A stretch of 39,335 nucleotides of DNA from a virus. The translations under genes were made by a program, and so were the position numbers. Shown here piece after piece: positions 15,675 through 24,153 of the stretch. The stretch spans positions 1 to 39,335 of the IMG/VR virus record IMGVR_UViG_3300046003_008735. One strand, written 5' to 3'. Below the pieces are notes generated by a model. That model was not told the DNA's origin. It did no database searches and worked only from the letters and a program-made list of their open reading frames with translations. How positions within the stretch are numbered: position 1 is the first letter of the stretch; each line of letters opens with the position of its first letter.

Positions 15675-17938
15675 AAATTTAGATTGAATGAAAGAGATAT
15701 TGATTGTTCGTTGTTTATTTTAATCAAATCTCTATTGTTTATTTTTTGATAAAATCTAGTTGGTTGTGCTAGCAAGTCCCCAACAGATAATTTTATTTCA
15801 CCTTTTTTGAATTTTGTTAAAAATACAACATCAATAAGGTCTCTTGAGTTTTCAAAAATGTCAGGATATCCCTGAAATCCTACTGCGGATATTCTTTCTC
15901 CAATTCTATTATAAGAAATGGACAAGGAAGATTTGTTTTTATGTAAATTAACTCCTCCGTTTAGAATATAATTTGATTGACCTTGTAATTGTCTTTTGGT
16001 GTTGTCTAATTTAACAGTTGAATTTATCAGAGCTGAGTTTGTATAAAAATCTAACCAACTCAAAACCTTTTTTCTTAATTCAACCTCAATTCCAACAACT
16101 GATGCGTTTTTGGGGTTTGTATAAGTTAACAAAAGGTTTGATGGTACCGAACCATCAGCAACAATTTGTTCGATTGGATTTGAGAAACTTTTACCAAAAA
16201 CTCCAAATGAAATGTTTTCACCAACTTTAGGATAAAGTTCCCATTTTAAATCGAAATTATATATGTCTGTTTTTTTTAGTTGAGGGTTGCCAAGAAGTTG
16301 AGCGTTTCTTACAAAATCATAGTATGCAAAATTAGCAACTTCTCTAAATTCTGGTCTTGCCAATGTTTTGGAAAAAGAAAATCTATATTTTGTTTTTTCT
16401 AAATTATAAGATAAATTAATAGATGGGAGAAAATCCAAATATTCTCTATCAACATTTACTTGAGAACCACTGAAATCAGATGTATTAACTTGAAATGTAT
16501 TATATTCAGTTCTTAAACCTCCGTTGAGTTTCCATTTATTCCATGTATCGTCATATTGAAAAAATAGATTAGAAAGTCCAAAATCGGCGTTGTACTTATC
16601 TGTGTTATTTGTGATTTCATTTAACAAATCTTCTGATTCATATCTGAATATTCTTGCCTGAAAATTTCTAAACTTCTGTAGATGTCCGCCCCCAACTTTT
16701 ATTTTTCCGAAATCATTAGATAAAGAACCATTAACTTGATTCTCGTTCATAACAGACCAAAATCTATAAGTGTCTCTCCAAGCAATTGCATAATTATCAT
16801 TTGTACCAAGGGACCTTGTAATTGGATTAACCCTATAATCAGGTTGGTCACGTAACATCAAATTGTAGCCAAAATTATAATCAAAGGTTTTGATTTTTCC
16901 TTCTATTTGGGAATTAAATAATGTTTTAACGATAGCGTTTGATGAAGTACTTTTAACATACTGCACATTGTCATAATTCTCTCCATCTCTTGTAAGATAA
17001 GTCTGTTCAACCTGATGGTTTAGAATTGATTTCCAAGAGATTTTGTTTTTACCAAGATAAGTAACATTGAAAAGTCCGCTCAAAGATATATTATCACTAA
17101 AAAGAGTATCCTTATATCTGTAGGCCAGCTCAGAAGAACTTTGATAATCAAGTCTATCAATATAGTTTAATGAAAATGTCTTTCTTGTATTTGAACTAAA
17201 TAGGTAATTCCATTTAGGTTTTTTTATACCAAATGAAATACCACCATTAAGGTTTGGATAAGACCTGAAGTTATTATAAACCCCACCAGTCATAAGTTTT
17301 GTGTAAGCCCTTCTGTCTCCCAAACTTCCAACTCTGAAAGTGTATGTTGAAGGAAATTTGGTGGGGAAGTTCGTATAGTCCACCAATTTGAAATCTTTTA
17401 AACTCGACACAATTCCATAACTTGTACCGAGAGATAGAGACAAAAAATTACTACCAACCTCCTTGGTGGTGACTTGAACAACTCCTCCAGCAAAATCTCC
17501 AGGTAATGACGAAACCGCAGATTTTATAACAATAACGTTATCAATAAGCGAAGAAGGTATTATATCAAAAGAAAAAGCTCTTCTGTCTGGTTCAGTTGAT
17601 GGTAATAGTGTTTTATTTAGAAAAGATAAATTGTATCTATCTGAAAGTCCTCTCACGAGAACAAATTTGTCATTTTGTATCGTTACCCCATTGACCCTCT
17701 TAAGAGCATCGCCAACAGTCCTATCAGGAGTTTTTTTTATTTGTTCTATAGAAACACCATCAGAAACTGATGAGTTGTTCCTTACCATATTAACAACTGC
17801 AACAACAGATTCTTTCTTACCCGCACTTTTTACGGTTACTGTAGATAATGTTTTGTTGAAAAGAGTGTCTTGAGAAAATACACTCAAAGGTAGGATTAAA
17901 GGAATTAATATTTTTCTTAACATTTTAGAAGTTTCCAT
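15671..17938 (-). CDS. TonB-dependent outer-membrane receptor
   Basis: A 755-aa protein with signal peptide MLRKILIPLILPLSVFSQ (start chosen at METSKM, 17938; the upstream open frame runs through a terminator and another gene). The TonB-box-like STVTV follows. The plug domain (SIEQIKKTPDRTVGDALKRV, KFVLVRGLSDRYN, AGGVVQVTTKEVG) is typical of the family. After it come about 550 residues of amphipathic barrel strands ending in aromatic/Leu SFNLNL. No CarboxypepD_reg-like N-terminal domain is present. The protein appears complete. It should import a large nutrient across the outer membrane using host TonB-ExbBD. Its presence among phage-like genes is unusual. Confidence 0.9.
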   Translation of the reverse strand: METSKMLRKILIPLILPLSVFSQDTLFNKTLSTVTVKSAGKKESVVAVVNMVRNNSSVSDGVSIEQIKKTPDRTVGDALKRVNGVTIQNDKFVLVRGLSDRYNLSFLNKTLLPSTEPDRRAFSFDIIPSSLIDNVIVIKSAVSSLPGDFAGGVVQVTTKEVGSNFLSLSLGTSYGIVSSLKDFKLVDYTNFPTKFPSTYTFRVGSLGDRRAYTKLMTGGVYNNFRSYPNLNGGISFGIKKPKWNYLFSSNTRKTFSLNYIDRLDYQSSSELAYRYKDTLFSDNISLSGLFNVTYLGKNKISWKSILNHQVEQTYLTRDGENYDNVQYVKSTSSNAIVKTLFNSQIEGKIKTFDYNFGYNLMLRDQPDYRVNPITRSLGTNDNYAIAWRDTYRFWSVMNENQVNGSLSNDFGKIKVGGGHLQKFRNFQARIFRYESEDLLNEITNNTDKYNADFGLSNLFFQYDDTWNKWKLNGGLRTEYNTFQVNTSDFSGSQVNVDREYLDFLPSINLSYNLEKTKYRFSFSKTLARPEFREVANFAYYDFVRNAQLLGNPQLKKTDIYNFDLKWELYPKVGENISFGVFGKSFSNPIEQIVADGSVPSNLLLTYTNPKNASVVGIEVELRKKVLSWLDFYTNSALINSTVKLDNTKRQLQGQSNYILNGGVNLHKNKSSLSISYNRIGERISAVGFQGYPDIFENSRDLIDVVFLTKFKKGEIKLSVGDLLAQPTRFYQKINNRDLIKINNEQSISLSFNLNL

Positions 17939-17999
17939 AATAAGTAGAAACTCGACAACCAACGACCTGAAAAACCGTATTACCTTTATGTTAAGAAAA

Positions 18000-18022
18000 A
18001 ACCCCTCCTTGTGGGAGGGGTT
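18000..18022 (-). terminator. Terminator after the DUF6011-like gene
   Basis: AACCCCTCC (18000-18008) pairs perfectly with GGAGGGGTT (18014-18022). The minus strand continues TTTTTTC. It lies just past the stop of the 18779 gene and forms the upstream border of the receptor cassette. Confidence 0.9.
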
Positions 18023-18026
18023 GGCT

Positions 18027-18779
18027 TTAGATAGTCCCAACAATCGAAGCAGTAACACCATCCCACTTCTTGATTTGGGATTTGGGAACCCAAAACTCCA
18101 TCTCACCGATTTCCTCAACACGCTTAAGGTACTCCTCACGGAAACGCTGAGCCTGTGATTTGTCAGTGATGTACTCAACACCTACATGACCTGCACAAAT
18201 CTTACCCATTCCAGTCAACATAGAGAACTCATCAGTCAGAGTCTTCATGCAACATGTACAAACATCACCACGTTTTACGGTCAACTTACCAATGAACTGA
18301 ACCGCCTTTGGAGACACAGCTTTAAGAGCTGTGATATCAATAAGGATTGGATTGAACTTCAGACCGTACTTCTCTTTAAGTTCTACTCCTTTTTTGCGAC
18401 CAAGTTTGATGGTCTCACCAACAGTTGGCCAGTTCATACGAACGGTCTTTTCTTTGTCCTCCTCCTTTTGAATCTGAGCCACAGCGGCTGAGATTTGCTT
18501 TGAGGTAAGTGTACCCCACTTTTCGAATTTGAGAGCGATGTCCTTGACAAATGAGTTCTCACCTTTGTACTCAACAATACGCTTCACGTCCTGAGGGAGG
18601 TTGTCCTTGTTGATGGTCTTAACTTCAGCATTCAAAGCCTTTTCGGCCGCTGTAAGTTGGTTTTGAGTCAGACCACCCCACTTGTTGAGAGAGTCCTTGA
18701 GGTTCATGAGAAACCGGTTTTGACCTTGGTAGTTGCGAACTTTGTCTTGGACTGAAACAGTGGTAGTTTGGATTGTCAT
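18027..18779 (-). CDS. Early protein with duplicated helical repeat and DUF6011-like zinc site
   Basis: A 250-aa protein. Two similar segments (RFLMNLKDSLNKWGGLTQNQ and SFVKDIALKFEKWGTLTSKQ) form an internal repeat. The C-terminal part has VCTCCMKTLTDEFSMLTGMG and ICAGHVG, resembling the CxxC...GxGxxC zinc site of DUF6011. The gene is visibly richer in G+C than its neighbours and uses codons such as AAG, CTC and ACC, as does the 21595 gene; this may reflect high expression. It has its own early-type promoter and terminator, so it is a single-gene unit. Confidence 0.75.
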   Translation of the reverse strand: MTIQTTTVSVQDKVRNYQGQNRFLMNLKDSLNKWGGLTQNQLTAAEKALNAEVKTINKDNLPQDVKRIVEYKGENSFVKDIALKFEKWGTLTSKQISAAVAQIQKEEDKEKTVRMNWPTVGETIKLGRKKGVELKEKYGLKFNPILIDITALKAVSPKAVQFIGKLTVKRGDVCTCCMKTLTDEFSMLTGMGKICAGHVGVEYITDKSQAQRFREEYLKRVEEIGEMEFWVPKSQIKKWDGVTASIVGTI

Positions 18780-18801
18780 GGTGGTGTGTGTTTTGTGAAT
18801 A

Positions 18802-18831
18802 CAAAGATAATCATTTTACACAATTCACCAA
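18802..18831 (-). promoter_or_regulatory. Bacteroidetes-type promoter (TTG-N19-TATCTTTG)
   Basis: TTG (18831-18829), 19 nt, TATCTTTG (18809-18802) on the minus strand is a full match to the -33/-7 consensus. The ATG is 22 nt downstream. The initial transcribed sequence TATTCACAAAACAC matches that of the 21616 promoter. Confidence 0.85.
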
Positions 18832-18839
18832 AATTAATT

Positions 18840-19658
18840 TTAAAAATTAACCATCACACCACCACTATCGATAGATTCTCTTATGGTTTTTACGTGTCTG
18901 GTTTTAATTTTGAGGTTACCTATTAAAAATGGTTCTTCTCCCAAACTGTTTAGTTTCTCAACTATACTTTTTTCAATAAGAGAAAATCTTTCACCAACCA
19001 ATGGACTATGTTGTATATAATCGACACCATTCTTTCCTCGTAAAGAAAAGATGTAATTTGTTGAGGACATAAAACTATAATCCTTATTTTTTCCGATTGT
19101 GATTTTATTGTCAGTCGTTGTTATGGAAACGATATCTGTACTTAAGTCTTTGAACTTTCTGAATATTGCGTTAACGTTAGACCCCTGTGTTGCACAGAAA
19201 TGACCTCCTTTGTCTTCGTGAACAAGCACAGGGGTTGGTATTGTGAATCCCAAATGATTTTGATAGATGTATAATCCACCATCTAAATCTTTGTATTGAC
19301 AAGTTCCGTCATCGAAAATAACTTGAGCAACAGATTTGTTTTGGACAACTTCCGTAGAAAAATTAAGTTGGTCAGATATTCTTTTCCAAAGTGGGTAAAG
19401 TAATGTTTCCCTGTAAGACGAATACTTCTTGGTCTGAATAGTGTTGATTGGATTAGTTGCCTGTTTTTCATTATGATAAACCTCCCAAAGATATTTGTCG
19501 TATTCATTTACTTGACTGCAGTAATTCTTCCATTCTCCTGTCTCATACACTTGATTAACAGCAGACTCAAATTCTGGTAGGAATTCAAGTGCTCTTCGCA
19601 CGTACGGGTGACTACCCTCTTCTGACATTATGTTTCTATGGTAGTTAATGTTAATCAT
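18840..19658 (-). CDS. Unknown protein at end of early operon
   Basis: A 272-aa soluble protein with no recognised motif. Residues 60-100 hold a W/Y-rich segment (YDKYLWEVYHNEKQ, YPLWKRISDQL). The C-terminal half is beta-rich (DKITIGKNKDYSFM type strands). The start at 19658 overlaps the uvrC-like stop by 8 nt; an ATG at 19628 (MSEEGSH) is an alternative with no overlap. It is the last gene in the unit driven from 21646, and the next promoter lies just past its stop. Confidence 0.6.
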   Translation of the reverse strand: MININYHRNIMSEEGSHPYVRRALEFLPEFESAVNQVYETGEWKNYCSQVNEYDKYLWEVYHNEKQATNPINTIQTKKYSSYRETLLYPLWKRISDQLNFSTEVVQNKSVAQVIFDDGTCQYKDLDGGLYIYQNHLGFTIPTPVLVHEDKGGHFCATQGSNVNAIFRKFKDLSTDIVSITTTDNKITIGKNKDYSFMSSTNYIFSLRGKNGVDYIQHSPLVGERFSLIEKSIVEKLNSLGEEPFLIGNLKIKTRHVKTIRESIDSGGVMVNF

Positions 19659-20943
19659 GTAATAGTTTTTTTGTTGTTCTTTCCCTATGGAACTTTATTG
19701 CAAATCTATGAACTTCTTCTTGAATTACCCCAAGGATTGACCAGTCCATAGAATATTGTTTTCCGTTAGTTGTGTGGACAGTTTTAGACCTATGATTTTT
19801 ATCTTTGGATATTGATATAAGGTCTATTCTACCTGTAAGTCCTAGACTCTCTAAAACCTTTTTTGCGACGTTTAATTGACCTACTCCCCCGTCAATGAGT
19901 ACAAGGTCAGGTAATTGACTTTTCTCGTCCAAAAGTCTCTTAAAACGTCTATAAACAACTTCCTCGAAGGACTTACAATCGTTGCCGTTGTTAGACTCTT
20001 CACGGATAATATACTTACGATATTCACTCTTTTGTGGTTTGTTGTTTACGTATCTTACGGAAGCCGCCACATTCGAGTCCCCTTGATTATGAGAATTGTC
20101 AAAAGCCTCTATAATAAGAGGGAGGTTCATGAGACCCAATACCCTTTTGATACCGAAGGCAATCTTATTGTACTTTCGAACACGGATTGGTTCGAGTTTC
20201 TCTTCAAGAAATTTGATTTGATTAACTCTACGAAGGTAATCATCAGCCTTTTCAAACTCCAAGTCTTTAGAAAAGTCGTGCATCCGACCTGTGAGAAATA
20301 CTTTGACCTTATTGTAATCGAGTTCAAATATCTTTCGAACGATAAGTTGGTACTTGAGGTATTCCAAATTTGATTCTAAAGAAATACAAGGTGCATTACA
20401 TCGACCAAGGTGATATTCAAGGCATGGTTTGAATTTACTATTATCAATATTCTCTTGGTTGAGAGTATAAGAACATGTCCTCAACGGTAAAATGTCATTA
20501 ATAAGTCGCATAACCTCATTAGCCATCAGACCTGATGTAAAATTGATTCCACGGGTCTCATCACCTTTTCCGTGAGTTATTTGCAGTTTAGAATAGGGAC
20601 CTTCGGTCAAAGACAGATACCAAGTCCTTGATTTGTCATCTTTACCTTTGATATTGAACTTCGGTTTATAAATCTTGATGAGTTCCTCTTCCATAATAAG
20701 AGCCTCAGCTTCAGAAGAAGCTATTTGGTATTCAACGTCACGAATTTGCTCAACAAGAGTCTTGGTTTTTTTATCGTCGTGTTTTTTTTGGAAATAAGAT
20801 GAAACACGTTTGGGAAGAAACTTTGACATACCAACGTATATTACTTGGTCCTTATCATCTTTGTAGATGTAACAACCAGGGTACTTGGGTGCATTTTTTA
20901 TTTTTTCTTTGAGTTCCATTCCTTTCGGTGTTTGATAAACCAT
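19651..20943 (-). CDS. uvrC: UvrC-like excinuclease lacking the HhH domain
   Basis: A 430-aa protein. It has the GIY-YIG nuclease (YPGCYIYKDDKDQVIYVGMS, residues about 17-95) and the UvrB-binding helix (DLEFEKADDYLRRVNQIKFLE). The RNase H-like second nuclease follows, with IEAFDNSH, LVLIDGGVGQLN and EEVHRFAI keeping the catalytic Asp and His residues. Bacterial UvrC is about 600 aa and continues into a helix-hairpin-helix region; here the protein stops soon after EEVHRFAI. The start at 20943 (MVYQTPKG) is chosen for family alignment; the frame is open to 21021. It probably works with host UvrAB or as a modified nuclease. Confidence 0.9.
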   Translation of the reverse strand: MVYQTPKGMELKEKIKNAPKYPGCYIYKDDKDQVIYVGMSKFLPKRVSSYFQKKHDDKKTKTLVEQIRDVEYQIASSEAEALIMEEELIKIYKPKFNIKGKDDKSRTWYLSLTEGPYSKLQITHGKGDETRGINFTSGLMANEVMRLINDILPLRTCSYTLNQENIDNSKFKPCLEYHLGRCNAPCISLESNLEYLKYQLIVRKIFELDYNKVKVFLTGRMHDFSKDLEFEKADDYLRRVNQIKFLEEKLEPIRVRKYNKIAFGIKRVLGLMNLPLIIEAFDNSHNQGDSNVAASVRYVNNKPQKSEYRKYIIREESNNGNDCKSFEEVVYRRFKRLLDEKSQLPDLVLIDGGVGQLNVAKKVLESLGLTGRIDLISISKDKNHRSKTVHTTNGKQYSMDWSILGVIQEEVHRFAIKFHRERTTKKLLHD

Positions 20944-21128
20944 ATCAAGTGAATCGTAATGACGCACAAATTTACAACAATCGTTGGTTTTGCCAAAATT
21001 CCAAAACCATATATTAACCAAAAGATTGCGCCAATTGTGTTAACAAACCTTAAACGGAAAACGTCCTCAATTAGGAATGAACCTAATATGAGGACTGTTC
21101 CGATATATCCATATATTTCCCAACTCAT
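20898..21128 (-). CDS. YgjV-like small inner-membrane protein
   Basis: A 76-aa protein with three hydrophobic segments (YGYIGTVLILGSFLI, FVNTIGAIFWLIYGFGIL, IVVNLCVITIHLIWFI) and a basic C-terminus (KHRKEWNSKKK). The pattern, with a polar residue-linked RLRFVNTIGA turn, resembles the YgjV/YlbF-type small membrane family. It overlaps both neighbours: ATGA with the 21595 gene and 46 nt with the uvrC-like gene. Its function in infection is unknown. Confidence 0.65.
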   Translation of the reverse strand: MSWEIYGYIGTVLILGSFLIEDVFRLRFVNTIGAIFWLIYGFGILAKPTIVVNLCVITIHLIWFIKHRKEWNSKKK

Positions 21129-21595
21129 TTCGCGAAGGCTTTATCTGCCCAAGTTTTAGCACCAACATATTCCCACAACTTCATGTCACACATGTCAGGG
21201 TAAGATGAACGCATGGTTCCCACGGTCATTACCTCCAAAAACCCACGGTCGATGCTGTACCACTTACCCCCCTTGGTAGTGTAAACGTTCATCCACAACT
21301 TACTTCCGTTTTCATACTCTACCTCGACTTGAAGGTTCGCAAGGTTGTTTTTACCCCACATACTGATTGCACCTTGTGGGGTGTCTTGAAAGTCGTGAAT
21401 ATTTACGAAACCCGCTTTGCACTTTGCCGCTGAACGAAACTTATAAGTCTTATTAACGTCTTTGATGTGGTTAGACACACCAACGGTGATTCTTTTACCT
21501 TTAACGGTGGTGTCAAAAGAACCGTAGAAAACATCAGAACTTAAAACTGAATCTTGATTTAATTTAACTGCTGGGATGGTGGTGGTTGATGTCAT
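21125..21595 (-). CDS. Early protein of unknown function heading the uvrC-like operon
   Basis: A 156-aa protein starting MTSTTTIPAVKLNQ. It is beta-rich (KRITVGVSNHIKDVNKTYKF, LQVEVEYENGSKLWMNVY), with no known family. Its codons are richer in G and C than the genome average, like the 18779 gene, which suggests high early expression. The start follows an early-type promoter at the common 20-nt distance; the open frame extends upstream through the promoter and was not used. The ATGA overlap couples it to the YgjV-like gene. Confidence 0.7.
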   Translation of the reverse strand: MTSTTTIPAVKLNQDSVLSSDVFYGSFDTTVKGKRITVGVSNHIKDVNKTYKFRSAAKCKAGFVNIHDFQDTPQGAISMWGKNNLANLQVEVEYENGSKLWMNVYTTKGGKWYSIDRGFLEVMTVGTMRSSYPDMCDMKLWEYVGAKTWADKAFAK

Positions 21596-21615
21596 ATGTT
21601 TGTGTTTTGTGAATA

Positions 21616-21646
21616 CAAATATACAACCCAATTATTTACCAACCAA
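21616..21646 (-). promoter_or_regulatory. Bacteroidetes-type promoter (TTG-N20-TATATTTG)
   Basis: TTG (21646-21644), 20 nt, TATATTTG (21623-21616) on the minus strand. The ATG is 20 nt downstream. The sequence after the box, TATTCACAAAACACAA, is nearly identical to that at the 18802 promoter. Confidence 0.85.
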
Positions 21647-21648
21647 AA

Positions 21649-22119
21649 TTATTTTGCAATAGAAATAGATAAATTTGAATAATCTATAATAAAGTGATAG
21701 GTTTTCATAATATCAGAACCAATAATACCAGATATATCTATATTGTCATTTTCTCTGATAAGTTCTACTATAGCACTTAAATCTTGTGTTTTGAAATCAG
21801 TATTAAACTTTTTTCCGCCAATAAATAAATCAATTTCGGAAGCTTCTCCAAACTGAGCAATCCCCCCATATCCCGCTGCTTCAGAATCACTTGGGAAAGT
21901 TGAAAAATCAAAATACTCCGATTGTGAGTCGTCCAAAACACTAACTGATGCACCTGAATCAACAATAAAAAAAGCCTCTTTACCATTTAAAGTTCCTTTA
22001 ACAACAGGAACTTTGTTAACAGTTACAAAATTGATTTTATTATCATCTTCAAATGAGTTGTCTTGTGAATTACATGAAGCGAAAATTAAAACAAAGAGTG
22101 AAAACAATAATTTTTTCAT
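21649..22119 (-). CDS. Retropepsin-like aspartic protease lipoprotein
   Basis: A 156-aa protein with a lipoprotein signal (MKKLLFSLFVLIFASC; Cys 16), followed by NSQDNSFEDD. The mature part contains FFIVDSGASVSVLD, a DSGA catalytic motif of single-domain retropepsin-like proteases, and a later IIGSDIMK, resembling the ILG segment. Such proteases act as dimers. It should sit in the periplasm or on the surface. It has a TATTTAT box 13 nt upstream. A phage-encoded membrane-anchored protease could cut host envelope proteins; the target is unknown. Confidence 0.75.
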   Translation of the reverse strand: MKKLLFSLFVLIFASCNSQDNSFEDDNKINFVTVNKVPVVKGTLNGKEAFFIVDSGASVSVLDDSQSEYFDFSTFPSDSEAAGYGGIAQFGEASEIDLFIGGKKFNTDFKTQDLSAIVELIRENDNIDISGIIGSDIMKTYHFIIDYSNLSISIAK

Positions 22120-22132
22120 ATTATCTTTTATG

Positions 22133-22139
22133 ATAAATA
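22133..22139 (-). promoter_or_regulatory. TATTTAT box (late-type)
   Basis: TATTTAT on the minus strand, 13 nt ahead of the ATG at 22119. Confidence 0.45.
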
Positions 22140-22173
22140 TTAATTACAATCTGATTTGATGTTAATATTTTAT

Positions 22174-22740
22174 TTATCTTTCGTAACCCCAAATATCAAA
22201 ATGTTTACCACAAAGTTCCTGTATTTTTAATTTTGACTTATCCGATAGTGATTTACTTGGTTCCCTTTCTCTCTCATGAATTAATAACATTTTCAATTGT
22301 TTTTCAGTAAGAAAATCAAATATGAAAGGTAGTGACCTGAAATCATCGAACAAATTTTCCATTCTGAGAACATATTTAGGTTTTAACGATAAAAATTTAG
22401 GATTTTGAACCATATTGAGACAATGTCCGTTAGGTACCCATTGAAATAAAAAACCATCAAAATCTACTCTTTGTTTCGAACCGAAAAGATTACTGTAAAT
22501 TGATTGAATTCTATCATAAGGATTTCTCGCACCACATATAATTTCATAACCTTTTGGAATCAATGACTCATTTGTGTTATGTGTGTATCGGTAAGTGTTA
22601 TTAAAACAAACGGGGTTTCCATCATTCATAAATCCACAATAGGATAAGATGTTTGCTTGGGTTCTACTACCAGTTCTTTCGGGAGCAATCCAAACTAATT
22701 TCAAATCATGATTGACATTAATTTCACCCAAAGTTTTCAT
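22174..22740 (-). CDS. Sulfotransferase-like protein (1 of 3)
   Basis: A 188-aa protein. LKLVWIAPERTGSRTQ near residue 17 is a 5'-phosphosulfate-binding loop, and ICGARNPYDRIQSIYSNL near residue 70 is the 3'-phosphate-binding RNPYxR motif, both of PAPS-dependent sulfotransferases. The length is short for the family (usually 250-300 aa). The acceptor is unknown; surface glycan is likely given the sugar genes in the window. The gene overlaps the upstream zinc protein by ATGA. Two relatives are at 25209 and 37004. Confidence 0.8.
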   Translation of the reverse strand: MKTLGEINVNHDLKLVWIAPERTGSRTQANILSYCGFMNDGNPVCFNNTYRYTHNTNESLIPKGYEIICGARNPYDRIQSIYSNLFGSKQRVDFDGFLFQWVPNGHCLNMVQNPKFLSLKPKYVLRMENLFDDFRSLPFIFDFLTEKQLKMLLIHEREREPSKSLSDKSKLKIQELCGKHFDIWGYER

Positions 22741-23162
22741 ATTTCACATTGGTTTGGAGAGAAACAACCTTGACCTCCTCCTTCAACATATCCAATTCTT
22801 TGGTCGATGTGAGTACTTCTTGTGTATGGTGATGTTTTACCGCAAATAACACAATTGTCATATTCATCGTTCATCTCTTTTTGAAGTACACATTGTAAAT
22901 GGTCCCAACCCGAAAGATAATCATTGTCAACCTCATGAGTTGACTCTCCACAGATTGAGCAAGTCCAAGGTCTTATGATTCTTTTTACTGTTCCGTCAGA
23001 AGTAATATCCATACTGAAATGTTCATCATCATTAGCCCAACTAGGAGGGCCCTCAAGGTCTCTTCTCGTTTGCCAATAACGGTTATGTATTAACTCACCA
23101 AGTTGGTAGTAATTTGGATTTTCTTTGATTTCTTTTTCACTAACAGTGATATTGATTTCCAT
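22737..23162 (-). CDS. Zinc-ribbon protein, unknown function
   Basis: A 141-aa protein with two CxxC pairs (CSICGESTH near residue 77 and CVICGKTS near 112) plus further Cys and His residues (HLQC, GQGCFSPNQC), suggesting one or two zinc sites. The N-terminal 70 residues are acidic and contain NRYWQTRRDLEGPPSWANDD. I use the ATG at 23162; the frame is open to 23180. It is coupled to the sulfotransferase-like gene. I recognise no family beyond the zinc motif. Confidence 0.65.
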   Translation of the reverse strand: MEINITVSEKEIKENPNYYQLGELIHNRYWQTRRDLEGPPSWANDDEHFSMDITSDGTVKRIIRPWTCSICGESTHEVDNDYLSGWDHLQCVLQKEMNDEYDNCVICGKTSPYTRSTHIDQRIGYVEGGGQGCFSPNQCEI

Positions 23163-23205
23163 ATTTTTTTTTGAAAGCATAACAAAAATTATTATAAAAC
23201 AAATC

Positions 23206-23212
23206 TATTTAT
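23206..23212 (+). promoter_or_regulatory. TATTTAT box (late-type)
   Basis: CTATTTATA on the plus strand, 4 nt ahead of the ATG at 23217, in the gap between divergent genes. Confidence 0.55.
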
Positions 23213-23216
23213 AAAC

Positions 23217-23597
23217 ATGGATTTCAAAAAACTTGAAGAAAAGTTAAAATATCTTCTTTTACTTGACCTACGTGAAAAAAGAGTGATGTTACAAAATCTT
23301 TCAATAGAATTTGTTATGGACTCCAACAAAAAAATTGAGTTTTACGAGGTTGACTTCCAAGTTGATTATGAAGGTGTGATTGATGCCGAGTGGAACAATT
23401 TCAAATATGATGTTGAAAAAATGTTTGATATTGTTGAAGAATCCTTGGTCAAATTTCCCATAACTCCTGATGGTGAACTTAACTTGAAGTTTGGAAACTT
23501 CTCAATATCAGAACCATTAGTATGGGACATAACGTATAGTTTCGACACTAAACATGATTTTCATTTCAGTTACCGTATAAGTTACGACGAAGATTAA
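23217..23597 (+). CDS. Small acidic protein, unknown function
   Basis: A 126-aa acidic protein with a helical start (MDFKKLEEKLKYLLLLDLRE) and a beta-rich remainder (YEVDFQVDYEGVIDAEWNNF, WDITYSFDTKHDFHFSYRIS). There is no signal peptide or known motif. A TATTTAT box precedes it, and its stop overlaps the next start by one base. In acidity and strand pattern it resembles the small proteins at 1880 and 2168, so a shared family is possible. Confidence 0.6.
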   Translation: MDFKKLEEKLKYLLLLDLREKRVMLQNLSIEFVMDSNKKIEFYEVDFQVDYEGVIDAEWNNFKYDVEKMFDIVEESLVKFPITPDGELNLKFGNFSISEPLVWDITYSFDTKHDFHFSYRISYDED

Positions 23598-24091
23598 TGG
23601 AAGACACACTTAAAATAAAATCGTTTTTAAAAATTTTGGAGAAGGTAGGTTATCCTAACCCTAAAATTGTGTCCATATCTGATATGGTAGATTATAATTT
23701 GGACTATTTTTTAGTCGACTTGAAAAATGAAATAGGTGAAGAAGGTGTGGTAGATTTTTGTGATAAAGCGATTGAAAAATTGTCTGATGGAAAAGCAATT
23801 AAAGTTGATTTAGAAACTGACGGTCAAGAATATGTGGTAGTCAATGTATTCCCGCTTTATTATGATGAGGACGAAGCAGAAAACGATGTAATTTCGAGAG
23901 TTGAGTTTGTGGATTCCAAGATTTTTTCAGTTGATGAAGATGGAAAGGATGTCTATAAAACAATACCAGAAATTCAAGATGATGTTAGTATAGGAGATTG
24001 GGCTGAATACGATGAAATGATGGACCACATAAAAATGAAAGTATATAATTATATCTTTTCGAGATGTGGGTTTGGGATTTGGGTAGAATAA
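23597..24091 (+). CDS. Acidic protein, unknown function
   Basis: A 164-aa strongly acidic protein (for example YYDEDEAENDVISRVEF). The N-terminal 60 residues are helical (IKSFLKILEKVGYPNPK), the middle is beta-rich (EYVVVNVFPLYYDE) and the C-terminus is hydrophobic (VYNYIFSRCGFGIWVE). There is no known family. It is translationally coupled to the 23217 gene and converges on the 24154 gene across a hairpin terminator. Confidence 0.6.
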   Translation: MEDTLKIKSFLKILEKVGYPNPKIVSISDMVDYNLDYFLVDLKNEIGEEGVVDFCDKAIEKLSDGKAIKVDLETDGQEYVVVNVFPLYYDEDEAENDVISRVEFVDSKIFSVDEDGKDVYKTIPEIQDDVSIGDWAEYDEMMDHIKMKVYNYIFSRCGFGIWVE

Positions 24092-24095
24092 AAAA

Positions 24096-24113
24096 GGGAG
24101 ACCGAAGTCTCCC
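24096..24113 (-). terminator. UUCG-loop terminator of the 24154-25123 operon
   Basis: On the minus strand GGGAGAC-TTCG-GTCTCCC followed by six T is a textbook intrinsic terminator. There is no T run on the plus side. Confidence 0.9.
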
Positions 24114-24153
24114 ATTAGGGGCTGTGGTTTAATCAGCCGCTCCACCACCAAGT

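Noticed and set aside
15671-18181. Extended 836-aa form of the TonB-dependent receptor
   Set aside because: The extra 81 residues cross a terminator and the end of the 18027 gene and lie ahead of a clear signal peptide.
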